Shown here piece by piece: positions 12,094-22,519 of a DNA stretch of 64,000 nucleotides (the stretch's first letter is position 1; every line of letters starts with the position of its first letter). Position numbers and translations under genes: made by a program. A model generated the notes under the pieces. The model ran no database searches. It had not been told where the DNA came from and was given only the letters and a program-made list of their open reading frames with translations. Source of the stretch: Klebsormidium nitens (lineage: Eukaryota; Streptophyta; Klebsormidiophyceae; Klebsormidiales; Klebsormidiaceae); NCBI GenBank assembly GCA_000708835.1, contig DF236958.1:314692-378691 (forward strand). The letters run 5' to 3'.

Positions 12094-12942
12094 GTCTGCT
12101 CTTTAGTGGTAGGTTGAACAGGAAGGGAGGCTGCTTAGAGTTGACAGGTGCTAGCAAAATGTGGGCGAACTTTGATAGCTCTGTCAGCTGTGTTGAGTGG
12201 GCAACTTGCTTACGATCCGACTCTGAGCAGAAACGCAATTCTAGCTTACGAATTAAGAGCTTGTACTTGAAGAGAGGCTCACGTTGGCCGTGGCGAGGAG
12301 GGGGAGCGCGACGCATTGCACTCCCTTCCGAAGCCCTGGCAGCAACTCCGCTGTGCGTTGGAAGCTTCGGAATCCGCAGAAACCAATCAGAAGCGCCCAT
12401 AGCACCACGTCTATCCATGTGACGTCATGCTGGATCTTTTGCTAGTCTGCGATTGGTGAAATCAAAGATTCACTTGGGAGATGTCTGTGGCTGCGAGCGG
12501 GGTTTCTCGAGTCTTTGGCTGTAATAATTTGAATGTGGATCTGGCGGCAAGCTCCTGATTGGCCGGAGATCGAGATACATCTACACGTGGGACCATGTGG
12601 CCAATTGGAAGCGCTGATCGTCCGGAATGGCTGCGAGCCACAGAGAGCCGCGCAGTACAGCGGAATTGTGACGCCCTGCCGCCCAAGCCAATCCGTGCCC
12701 GGCGCACACAGACGAGTGTCTGGCTCACGTTCTCTCTCCCCTTCACTTCCAAATTCTGGAGAAGAATTGTACAGTGTCTCATCCACATTCTTGCTGTTCC
12801 CCTCGTCTCACTTCAGTTTTAGCTGCTCCCTTTGTCAAATTCGCCAACTTCATCTGCTGTTTGTAGTTCAGCTGCAGCTAAAGCTCAGTCAGCTAACAAC
12901 GAAGCTAAAGAAGCTAACAGAGGGACGTAACAGAAAGACGCA
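12094..12942. promoter_or_regulatory. Shared (bidirectional) promoter region of the two LHC genes
   Basis: 849 bases separate the two start codons. The interval holds several CCAAT or ATTGG motifs (12383-12387, 12452-12456, 12558-12562, 12601-12605, 12688-12692), a CACGTG G-box at 12584-12589 and a palindromic TGACGTCA at 12420-12427. G-box and TGACG elements are known from light-responsive plant promoters. No clear TATA box was found on either side. Confidence 0.6.
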
Positions 12943-15559
12943 ATGGCGAGCTCCACGATTGCTGCCAGCAGCCTGTCCAAGCTCGCGGGTTTCGCCGCGA
13001 CCACAGCGAGCACCTCCGCTGCTGTCGGCCAGAGGTAAGCATTGCAACGGGGTGGCGCCGAAACTCAAACGGTCGGCAGTGCAATTACGAGGGAAAGTAC
13101 TGTTTCTTACGGCACTGCAGCTAAGAAAATTTTGAGGCGTTGAGGAACCTAGTGCGTGCGCTGTGGATAGGATTGATGGTTGCGCGAGTTTGTTTGTCAA
13201 TCAAGCGGGTTCACATATGGGCAGTCTTGCGGCATTGCCCCTTCCGCCGCACAATAGATCCTCAGTCATGCTCGAAACTGAGTTAGAAGAGCAGCATTGC
13301 AACAGGCATTTCCAAAGTAAATACACTGGAGCAGCAACCTGTAGCAGTAGAATGCAGTTTCTCAATTGGAGGAAAACACGTTTATGCAACTTTTCTTTTT
13401 CCTGTTCTGCCTGCGGAGAATGCGACCAATCTCAGGCTGGCACTGTCAAGTGTCTGAAAGTACTCGCACAAACAGCCACCTAAACCCACAATTGCACCCA
13501 CAATTGCTTCAGAATAAGGGCCCATACAGGCTCATCCTCACAGACATCTCCCTGAAAGACGTGTACTCCCCATTCTTCCTCTGCAGGTCCAGCTTCTTCG
13601 CTGGCCGCGCTCTGGTGAGCCGCCCCGCAGTCCAGTGCAATGCCCGCGTTTCTATGTCCTCAGACCAGAAGGTTGACCCCTACTTCGGAGTGGGTGTCTG
13701 GATCCCTGGCCTCGTCCGCCCCGACCACCTCGACGGCTCCCTCCCTGCGTAAGTTATTGAGCATCTTGTTCCCTCTCTCCAAAAGTATAGTCTTCAAGGG
13801 GGTCGAAGTTAAACACTCCTCTTATATGTATATTGCCTTGGGTTTGGGCCACAATTTGGCCCTTGTCTGCTGATCTTGAGGCCGTACTAGTTTTTTGAAT
13901 TGTTGGAGCTTCGCATAATGGTCGTGCCATAGGAGCGAAGAAATGCAGACTGAGTACTTCGAGCTGGTTGACTGCTTTGCCCCTCATTGATGTTGTTTTG
14001 CGGTTGCGATACACGCTGCTGGTCATTTACTGCCACTTCCAACTAGCCAGTGCTTACTGAGGCACTCATCTCCAGCCCTCCCTTCTGGCCTTGTACTTTT
14101 TTAGGGCGTTGCTAAGCCGCCAACCAGGCATCTGGACAGGTCTCTCACCCGCGTTACAATCCTGGTCAAGTTGCACACAGAGTGATAGCAGCTACTGGAA
14201 TCAATGGCTTGAGTGACTCTTTAAGGCAACAATGCTCAAACCCACAAGAACAAATTCCACTTACTTGGTTGTTATTTCCCTGATCAACCCCTCAAAAGTG
14301 TCCTTTTACCTCTGCAGTGACTTTGGCTTCGACCCCCTCGGCCTCTCTGTCACTGAGACCGTTCGGAACCGTCTGGTTGAGGGTGAGGTGATGAACGGAC
14401 GGTTTGCCATGCTCGCGGTTGTGGGCGCCATTGTGCCTGAGCTGCTGGGCAAGGGCAACTTCGGAGACATTGCCGCGTCCGCTCCCTTCGGAAGCACCAT
14501 CCTGGGTTTGGAGCCTGTTGGTGTGAGTATATTCTCGCTCTCTTTCTCTTGAATAGTCTGCTGCATTGCCCTGCAGCGTCCTGAAGCCAAGGACTTCTGT
14601 GTTCTTTTCAGGGTTCAGTCGCACTGCAGATGAAGCAATGAGGTTTCTCGAGATTCCGATATTTTCTGACTCCTAGCCTTCAGTAAAGTTGCAAGCATTT
14701 TGTGCCCCGTCAGTAGCACCTGCCTCTTGTCCACTCGATTGATCAACAGACAGGGTGAAGACTTGCTTTACTAGCTTTCCTAGTGCAAGTCTCTCGGCAG
14801 ATTATACTTTGGCAGATTACACCTGTTCCATGTCCCAGATCAAGAAGAATCAGAACTCTTGACACGTCTGCGTCTCTCTACTTCAGGTCCCTGCTGAGTG
14901 GCCCGGCATCGCTGCTCTGTTCGTTGCGGGTGCCGCCGAGAGCCTCCGGCTGCGCGCTGAGATCACCAAGGGCTACGGCAGCTACGATGATGTCAGCAGC
15001 TTCTTGTACCCCGGGTTCGACCCCCTCGGCTTCGCCAAGGGTGACGACGCAAAGGTCAAGGACATGAGGACCAGGGTCAGTAGACACTTCACACCTGCCC
15101 TTGTTTACTTTCGAATGTGTCCAGATTCTGTTCCTTTTGACTTGCATACCCGTCTGCAATACTCTTCTGTTTCGAAATTAACTTCTTGATTGCATCTGAT
15201 CGTCTGGGACTATTTTTTGGAAACACCAGGCTGCAACGAGAGCGGAAGCCATTGTACACCACTTGCACTCCTACAAAGCTGTACTCTGACAAGGCTGGCC
15301 CTCTCTTTACACGAAGCTCTGTTGTACAAACGAGAATAAAAAGAGTTGGCAGAACACCTTCGTTTTACTGTCTCAGGCGGGCGCTCAATGGACTTGTGCT
15401 CTATGCGTGCAGGAGATTAAGAACGGGCGGTTGGCGATGATTGCCTTCATCGGGTTCCTCCAGCAGTACCTCGTGACCGGACAGGGCCCATTGACCAACC
15501 TGAGCCAACATTTGGCCAACCCCCACGCCAACTGGTTCTTCAGCCAATCCCAGTTGTAG
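12943..15559 (+). CDS. Light-harvesting chlorophyll a/b-binding protein (LHC family, LHCA3-like helix 1)
   Basis: Five exons, join(12943..13034, 13587..13748, 14318..14522, 14887..15075, 15413..15559), give 264 residues. An Ala/Ser-rich transit peptide (about residues 1-55) is followed by [14 protein letters not shown] and FGFDPLGL. Helix 1 has [11 protein letters not shown] (E108, N111, R113): the usual His ligand is Asn, as in LHCA3 and LHCA4, where Asn at this site gives red-shifted chlorophyll forms. The third helix has EIKNGRLAM (E217, N220, R222). Three introns sit at the same positions and phases as in the neighbouring LHC gene (SLP-A, before VP, and RTR-E). This gene has an extra intron in the transit peptide and lacks the one after ELL. 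It acts in the thylakoid membrane, most likely as a photosystem I-type antenna. Confidence 0.93.
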
Positions 15560-16802
15560 GCCCCGGTTCTAAAGCGTCGCCCACATTCTGTATTTAGAAA
15601 GCAGTCCTCCTTACTGGTGTTTGTCGTGAGGAACTGCCCAGGACGGGAAGGCTCGTTCTCAAGCGGGCCCAAGAATTGACGAAGCCCCCCGTTTCAGGCA
15701 GGCAGTCGATCAGATCCGATACAGGTCCGGACCACGAGTTGTTCACAGTTTCGTGTCGAAAAGTGCACCTACGTTGAGAGAAGGGTGACCCAGTCCGTCC
15801 CCCGCGTTAGGGCCTGTCTGTACAGTCGATTTTCCGAGGCATTGAAACACTCCCAGCGACAATAATGGAAGTTCTAAGCACGTGTCCTGGCCTCCCATCT
15901 TCGCCTCTTGAGTCGGACAGCATTCATAGGATCGTACCCTTTCATTGAATCACTGATGTGCGGTCCCTGCGTGTTCATGGTTCTTGCTTTGACATGTTAC
16001 ACGCTCGAATTTGATACCTTCATCCCAACTAGTTGAGTACTCAAGGTGCGTCATCTTGATGCTTGGGCTTCCACGTTGCCCCCGTTACAAAGGGCCTATC
16101 GCTCCTCTTGATGGTACCAGGTATGTATCGGGCTCGATATGTAGGGTACACACATGATGTGGTCCTTACATGCGGACGATTGTGCACACTCGCCCGTGCA
16201 TGCTGCAATGTAACGCACGAATTCCATCCATGGACGGCGCTCTACATGTGAGTCTCTTGCGCCTATACATTGGCATAGAAGAGAAGGTCCATTGTTTGGC
16301 GGGGTAATACATGTAGGTTGTCCCACACTGCATCCAACCGCGCATCGTGTCACATGTTCTCAACACAGAAGTAGCTTCAAGCGCACTGAGACCAGCTACT
16401 TAGAACCTAGATTTCTGGCAAATAACTGATTTGCGTCATGACGCCTTGAGCGTCCCAGCAATGGCCGAGCGCCTCAACACATACACGAAAGCCGCCCAAA
16501 AGCTTTGAGCGGCGCTTGTTCGTCTCATGAATACTTGTCCTCCCCCATTGCAGCCGCGGACTGAGAGGCCTCACATGCGTGATTGCCATCTGTATTAAAA
16601 CCTCGAACACCTGTGCGGCTCTGTAACCTGCTGTAAACCCGTCCTAGTTTGATGTTGACGTTGCCCCTGCGCCCCTGCGTCATTCCCTGCCGTATCTATT
16701 TGACAGAAGCGTTCGATACAACAAATGCTGGCTAGTGTTTGTGGACATGTCCAAGTTCAGAAATCTGATCACAGAGACGTCTCGAGTGTAACTCGATTGG
16801 GT
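15560..16802. other. Convergent intergenic region
   Basis: This 1.24-kb gap lies between the stop of the plus-strand LHC gene and the stop of the minus-strand HtrA gene, so it holds both 3' untranslated regions. TGTAA-type motifs occur near 16622-16640. No coding or repeat signal is evident. Confidence 0.5.
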
Positions 16803-19800
16803 TCACTTTGGCCGGGGCGACCCACCACTCTTTGCCGACAGCAGTGGAGTCAAGTCTCCAGCCACAATGTTTAGAACGATGGTCTCTTGGCCCCGTCGGG
16901 TCTTCACTTTGATAAGCTGCGGCCAGACAAGTCAATCTCAGGCAAGATCTGCTGACGTCAGTTCGTCAGACACTGTCATTCTGCCCCTTAGCAATATTCA
17001 GGCGCCGCGGGGAGAAGCAGAAACTCAGTCTCGCACGGACTCTTGCCTACTTACCCGTCATGGATCTTGACTAGAATGCCGAATCCCCTCAAGCCAGAGG
17101 GGCTTATAAAACAAGCCTTTGAAGCCACCAGGGTTCCAAGGAAGAGAGACATTAAGGGGAGAGCTTATCAACAGGGTTCGGCCCCGGCCAACACAAACAA
17201 ACAGACCACTCAGACTGAAACCGATTAAAAAGCAGTCCAGACTCCTGGCTTTTGGAGGACAGTGGCATGCAAAGCAGAGCTTTGAATCTTCAAAGAGCCC
17301 ACCTGGCCGACGTCACTGTATGCGATGACGCACTGCAGCTCGCCCGCGGAGCGCAGCCGCCGGCCGTCCATCTCCAAGATGACGTCACCCGAGCGCAGGC
17401 CGGCGGCCTCGGCCGGGGAGCCGTCGGCGATCTGGGGCCACAGCAGAAGTGCGTGTGGGTGTGTATGCCTCCACTAGTGTGAGACAGTTGGGTGATTTTG
17501 GCTTCTGAATAAGCCAATTCGCATCTACTTCGACCGACGAAGTACCGCATAGGATGGCCTAAACTGGCCTTTACGTTTTATGGACGGTCGTAGAGAATTT
17601 GGATGTACGGAAGTCGAGATTCGGACGGTGCGGGGTGTAGCTTGGGCAGAGTACGTGATCTGAAATACCAAATCCAGAATTTCACACAGGTACATCAAAA
17701 TAAGGAGAATGAAACAGCACTACTCCAATCGCTGATAGCATGTTCTCGTTTTAGACTGCGAAGCAGGGTGATCCCCAAAGGTTCGGTGCCCACTTGCTGC
17801 GCTATGGGTCTGTAGCGGTGCCTGGCGACGAGTACGAGTTAGACGCTGATAGATGGAAGAGGTACGACGCGCGCGCACATTGTAGGCGCGGAAGGTGCCG
17901 GTCGCTGGCTCCAAGGAGATGACGTATGAGCGCCCTTCTTGAGTGGAGCCCTTTTAGCCGCTTTGAACTACCATTTCAGCAGCGCTCTCGAATTTATTGT
18001 TCCGACCAGTTGCGACAAAGTGCCGTCACATATCCAGGGCGTTGAGAAGAGACACTTGCACTGAAGCCCAGACAAAGGGCGCCTTGTCTCATCTTTCGCA
18101 GCAGTGCCCTTTCGCCTCCAGTTGTCAACACCCCAAATTTCGTAACATAGGACTTAAGAAAAACGGCAACGGTACGCGCAGCCGGACTGTGCAGCATTCG
18201 ATATCGAAACACAATTGTTAACTCACAATGCGCAGAAAATATGCAGAAAAGGGCGAGAGGCACACGGCTCACGTTCGCAACCAAGAGGCCCCCGACCTCC
18301 GGCAAGACCCCCCGGGAGCCGGGCTCGGTGTTGTGCTGACGTGCCAGCCCGGGTGTGATCGTCACCACTTGCACGCCGATGTAAGCGTGACGCATGGGCA
18401 GGCCCTGGCTAAGGACGTCGACGATCTTGCGGGCCTGCAGCGGAGAACGTCCGATGAACAGTGCAACTCGAGATTCTTACTGTTAGGTTCTTGCTTGCAG
18501 ATTGAGCTCGCAATTCCAGAAGAGTAAAGTTATCAAAGTTTCCGGGGTTTGTCAAGAGTCCGCGTTCTCATTTATAGCATCCGCGATGCAAACGTTTGCC
18601 AAGCGCCGTCCGCAGACTACTCCTACCGGGCTCAATCGTTTGCCGGCGTTACCTTTCCTGATGTGTCGAGAAGAGCGCTACGAACCATACCAGCTTGAAT
18701 CGGGCGCTATCCAACTACTTACATCTTACGCAAAAGGGCTTGGAGAATGCCTCGAAGTATCCAAGCACAAATAAAATTTGATCCGTTGGAGCCTCACGTA
18801 GTTGATGGGGATCGCGAAGCTAATGCCCTCCGCGTCCGCTCGGATCGCCGTGTTGATCCCGACCACCTTGCCGAATTCGTTTAGGAGGGGTCCCCCCGAG
18901 TTGCCCGGGTTGATGGCGCAGTCCGTCTGGAGGAAGTCTACCCGTTTCTCCGGGATGCCGATCTCGGCGGCCTGTCGGTGCAGACAGCTCACGATACCTA
19001 GAGTCACGGTGTTGTCCAGGCCGAAAGGATTGCCCACCTGAGGAAAGAGGTGGGTATGACGTCAGAGACGCCAGTTGACGTCAGGCTGGGAAGAGAAGGA
19101 CGGCATAAGGGCAGGGACAAACGACACTATCCCACAAGGATTTCATGCAAGACTTACTCGCATCGGAGGGGATAAGGATTGTTGCATCCTGACGGCAGTT
19201 CCATCTTCAAAAGGCGTCAGATTTCATACTACAGTCGTGAACCTGAGTTCATAGGAAAAGTATTATCCGACGGCCTACAATCCGTGGTACGATCACCACA
19301 ATATGTGGCAGGGCCTTCGGCGACCCAGCAAGGCCTGTGAGAAGTCTTCTGGTCGCCTGGGTGGGGACCAGTCCTCGACACCTGTTAAAGTATCGACGAA
19401 GAAAAGCTGAAGTCTCGGTCGCGGCGCTCACCGCTATGACCCAATCCCCGACCTCTAGGCTGTTGCTGTCCCCGAGTGGCGCATTCGGCAGGCTCTCCCA
19501 TTGGGGCAGCTCCACTTTGATCACCGCCAAATCAGTCAGCTCGTCCGTGCCCACGACCACGCCCCGAAACGTGCGCCCATCAGTGAAAGTGACCTGCAAT
19601 CACAGTAAACCCGAATTCTGTTGGTTAGCGCAATGAGGTGATACACTTCCGTGGTTGAGGATTATAGTCTGGCATAAAATCTGTGCAACATTCAGCGCCC
19701 TGGCGTAAGCCGGAACCGGGAGATCTGTCAGCACGTGGAGGAGCGGGTCCAATACCGAGCTGCGACCTACATTGGGCTCGTTTACCTTCTGAAGGGCGTT

Positions 19801-21734
19801 ATGCAACAGACAAAGAAGAGGGGGCCGACTAAATCTCAAGTAGAGATGTTGGCAGAGAAACAAACAACTATTGGATCGTCACCTAGGAGGAACAAGGAGA
19901 CTACTTTGATTCAGAAGGTTCAACGCTCTTCAGAGGTTTGAGTCAGCGTTAGAGTTTGATTGTACGGAAGGGTGCCAACACGAGAGAGCGCAAGAGCGCA
20001 AAAGCAGATTCGTGAAAAGCCGAAGAGCAGTTTGTTCAGTTGTAAGTCTTAGGAAACATTGGAGCGGATGTTGATGCATCTTCTGTGTGGGCGGTGTATA
20101 TCCAATCAGGCGATTTTGACTGGCACAGTCCGGTTCAATTAAAAGTTGGTCTCAGTAAGAAGAGCGGTGACAGTGTCAATATTGTTCCCGGATCTCCAGA
20201 TGCCCATTTCTTGACAAGGAAGGGGACTCACCAGAACGGTGTCCGCTCGATTGATGACGTGGGCGTTCGTCACGATGATCCCCTGCCGCCCGTCGACCAC
20301 GAACCCGCTCCCCTGCCCTTGTTCCCGGTCCTTTGCCCGGTCCTCCAGCGCCAAATCGTCCCCCCCGAAAAACTTGCTGAACAAGTCCTTACCCCCCGCT
20401 TCGCTCGGCTGATTCCTCTCCGTGTTTATCCGCACAACCGACGGCCCCACCCGCTCGGCCGCAGCCCGCACGAACGAGTTTCCCTTCGTCGGGAACCGCA
20501 AGATGAGTTTGAACGGCAGCCCGGATCCCCTCCGCGAATCGCCGCATAACTTGACGGGCGAGTCTGTGGGGGGCGGAGTTTCGGGTGGGCTTATGGAGAA
20601 AGCGGTGGCTCGTGCGGGCTCACTGCCCGTGTCCCATACCGCGCGGCTCGCGAAGGGGTCGGCGCCAGCGGGCGGGTTTACGAACGGAAGCTGGTAGCTG
20701 GCTGACGTCATGACTGATCCGCCTGGCTCGACGACGGCGCCGGAGTCCCACGTCACGGGCCGCGTTCTGAAGACGTCGGAAAGAGTCTGCGAGCTGGCTA
20801 TTGAGATGCCTGCAGCTGTGTCTGGAGCGGATGGTCCGCTTGCACTTTGTTGTGATCTTCTGATACTCCAACTTTTATGTTGGGATGCTGATGGCTTGGT
20901 GGGGAAAGCTTCGGAAGCGGAAGGCCCTGCTTGCGAACTAGATGCAGATCTTTCCAGCTGCCAACCTTCCTGCTCGGCTGAAACAAGGCCCGATGCATGA
21001 TGCTGAGTAGACTCCCCTTCTAACCTACGATGAAGAGCTTTGGCTCTCGGGAACAACACTGGTTTCTGGTCATGATCTGCTGATTCGAAACTTGAACGAG
21101 AACCTTTGCACTGTTCGGAAGGCTGCTGTACAGCAACTTCACTTGAATGCTGAAACGCAGTGACGTCCTTTGGTTCTCCAGAGCTTGAGCGGTGGACTGT
21201 TGAAATAGTACTTACTGGAGGCTGACTTTTGGGCCTGGTCTTCTGACTGGATAAAAAGAGCCAATACGATGTGGCTGGAAGGAGCGCCGCAACAAGAAAG
21301 CCAACCGCAAACTCCAACATGAAGCTTGCCCATCGAATTGAGCCCTCCCTCTCTGAGGAATTACTACCACTTTCAGACTGCAAGTCTGTATAGATTGACC
21401 AACAACTCGCTCTTTGAGACTCTGTCTTTAGTAGGGAAGACTCGCTCTGGCTTGAATGGGGCAAAGAACTCGACGCACAGGGTAAAGAGGCTTTGGAGTG
21501 ACGGCGTGATCTGACGGACCCGGGCCAATCCCAGGGTCTGTTGAAACTGGGTGTTTGAATGCTCCACTTTGAGGACTTTCCAAGCAGCGTCCCTTCGTCT
21601 TCCCATTGAAGCACCCTACGAGTACGTGGCGGAGCACGGCTACGCAAGTTGACCTGCAAGACAAAAATCTTATCTGCATGATCTGGAAGTACTGTGTAAT
21701 ACAAGCGCTCTTGTTGAGCGTCCGAAATAGTCAT
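16803..21734 (-). CDS. HtrA/Deg serine protease with PDZ domain, cyanobacterial HhoA type
   Basis: Six exons, complement(16803..16916, 17303..17431, 18273..18434, 18798..19037, 19432..19593, 20232..21734), give 769 residues if the ATG at 21734 is used. The trypsin-like domain starts near residue 418 and shows the full catalytic triad: H492 in TNAHV, D522 in TDLAVIKV and S602 in NPGNSGGP. One PDZ domain follows ([20 protein letters not shown]), and the protein ends with a short Ser/Pro tail. [15 protein letters not shown] and [11 protein letters not shown] match cyanobacterial HhoA/HhoB proteases closely. The ~417-residue N-terminus is Ser-rich with one strong membrane segment (about 137-161, [20 protein letters not shown]). 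A strong acceptor at 21654-21656 suggests the true 5' exon may lie further upstream and replace the first 27 residues. It likely degrades or refolds damaged proteins in an organelle. Confidence 0.92.
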
Positions 21735-22519
21735 GTCAAGAGCTACATGTGGGAGGGGCACTGAGAATCATCTGCCACTGAGGTTGGCTAGCCAACCATG
21801 CTGTCAACAGCGCATCGACCTATGCTTAGATGTGACTTTCCTGTGAGGAGCCCCAGACTCCCCTCCACAGTGGGAGCGGGTAGTCATCACACCTCATGAT
21901 CCTATCCTTCAAGTCCACATGAAGACCACCTTTTCTAAAAGAAGTTGACAAGTGTTGGGCCTCTTTCTGTAAAGTAAAAACTTCATTCTGCTATCACTTT
22001 TCGCAGTAGCAATCACATGAAAAACTCACATTGCAATGCGCTTTCACATTGATGTGGCGTGAGCCCCTTTTGGAGCATGAGTGCCCCTTCGTAGTTGCAG
22101 GTGAGTTGCAGCTTCCAAAGCAACACGTTGTCCGAGCTTGTGCTGTCTGACTGACAGCCATTGCGTGCCCTTCCCATAGACCCCGCCACCCCTTCTCCCT
22201 ATGTTTAAACAGTCATTCACCAGTTGCCGCTGCAGACTTCAGCTCGATCCAGCTCACTCGGGCTCACGTTAGGTATGCACCACTCTGCTCTGTGCAGAGT
22301 CGAGCGAATGGCCTGCTATTCAGCTGAATGGCACCCACCTACACCAAGTTGTCAGCATCATGACATTGATTGAGCGTCATGTTGCGCCAACCTTAAAATA
22401 CGTCCTCCTTGTTTGATGTTCGACGTCTTGGTTGCAGGTTCACAGATCTACTAGTACTATGGGTGAGCCCTTGGCCCACAGGCTAACTGGTGCTTAACTC
22501 CAATTCGGATCAGCAAAAG
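21735..22519. promoter_or_regulatory. Divergent spacer between HtrA and an unrecognised gene
   Basis: The two flanking genes start in opposite directions from this ~785-bp interval. It probably contains both promoters and untranslated 5' exons; a GTTAG/GTATGC donor at ~22271 and a GTTGCAG acceptor at ~22438 fit a 5' leader intron of the plus-strand gene. No core promoter motif is clear. Confidence 0.35.

Noticed and set aside
20085-20697. Plus-strand frames opposite the HtrA exon
   Set aside because: They mirror the catalytic-domain exon, whose own frame carries the triad motifs.
16803-21734. Bacterial contamination, suggested by the HhoA-like protease
   Set aside because: The gene has five GT-AG introns and lies between plant-type genes, so the likeness reflects plastid ancestry.
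21654-21734. Certain start of the HtrA protein at the ATG at 21734
   Set aside because: Not accepted as certain: a strong pyrimidine tract plus CAG at 21654-21656 allows a spliced upstream first exon, which I could not locate.
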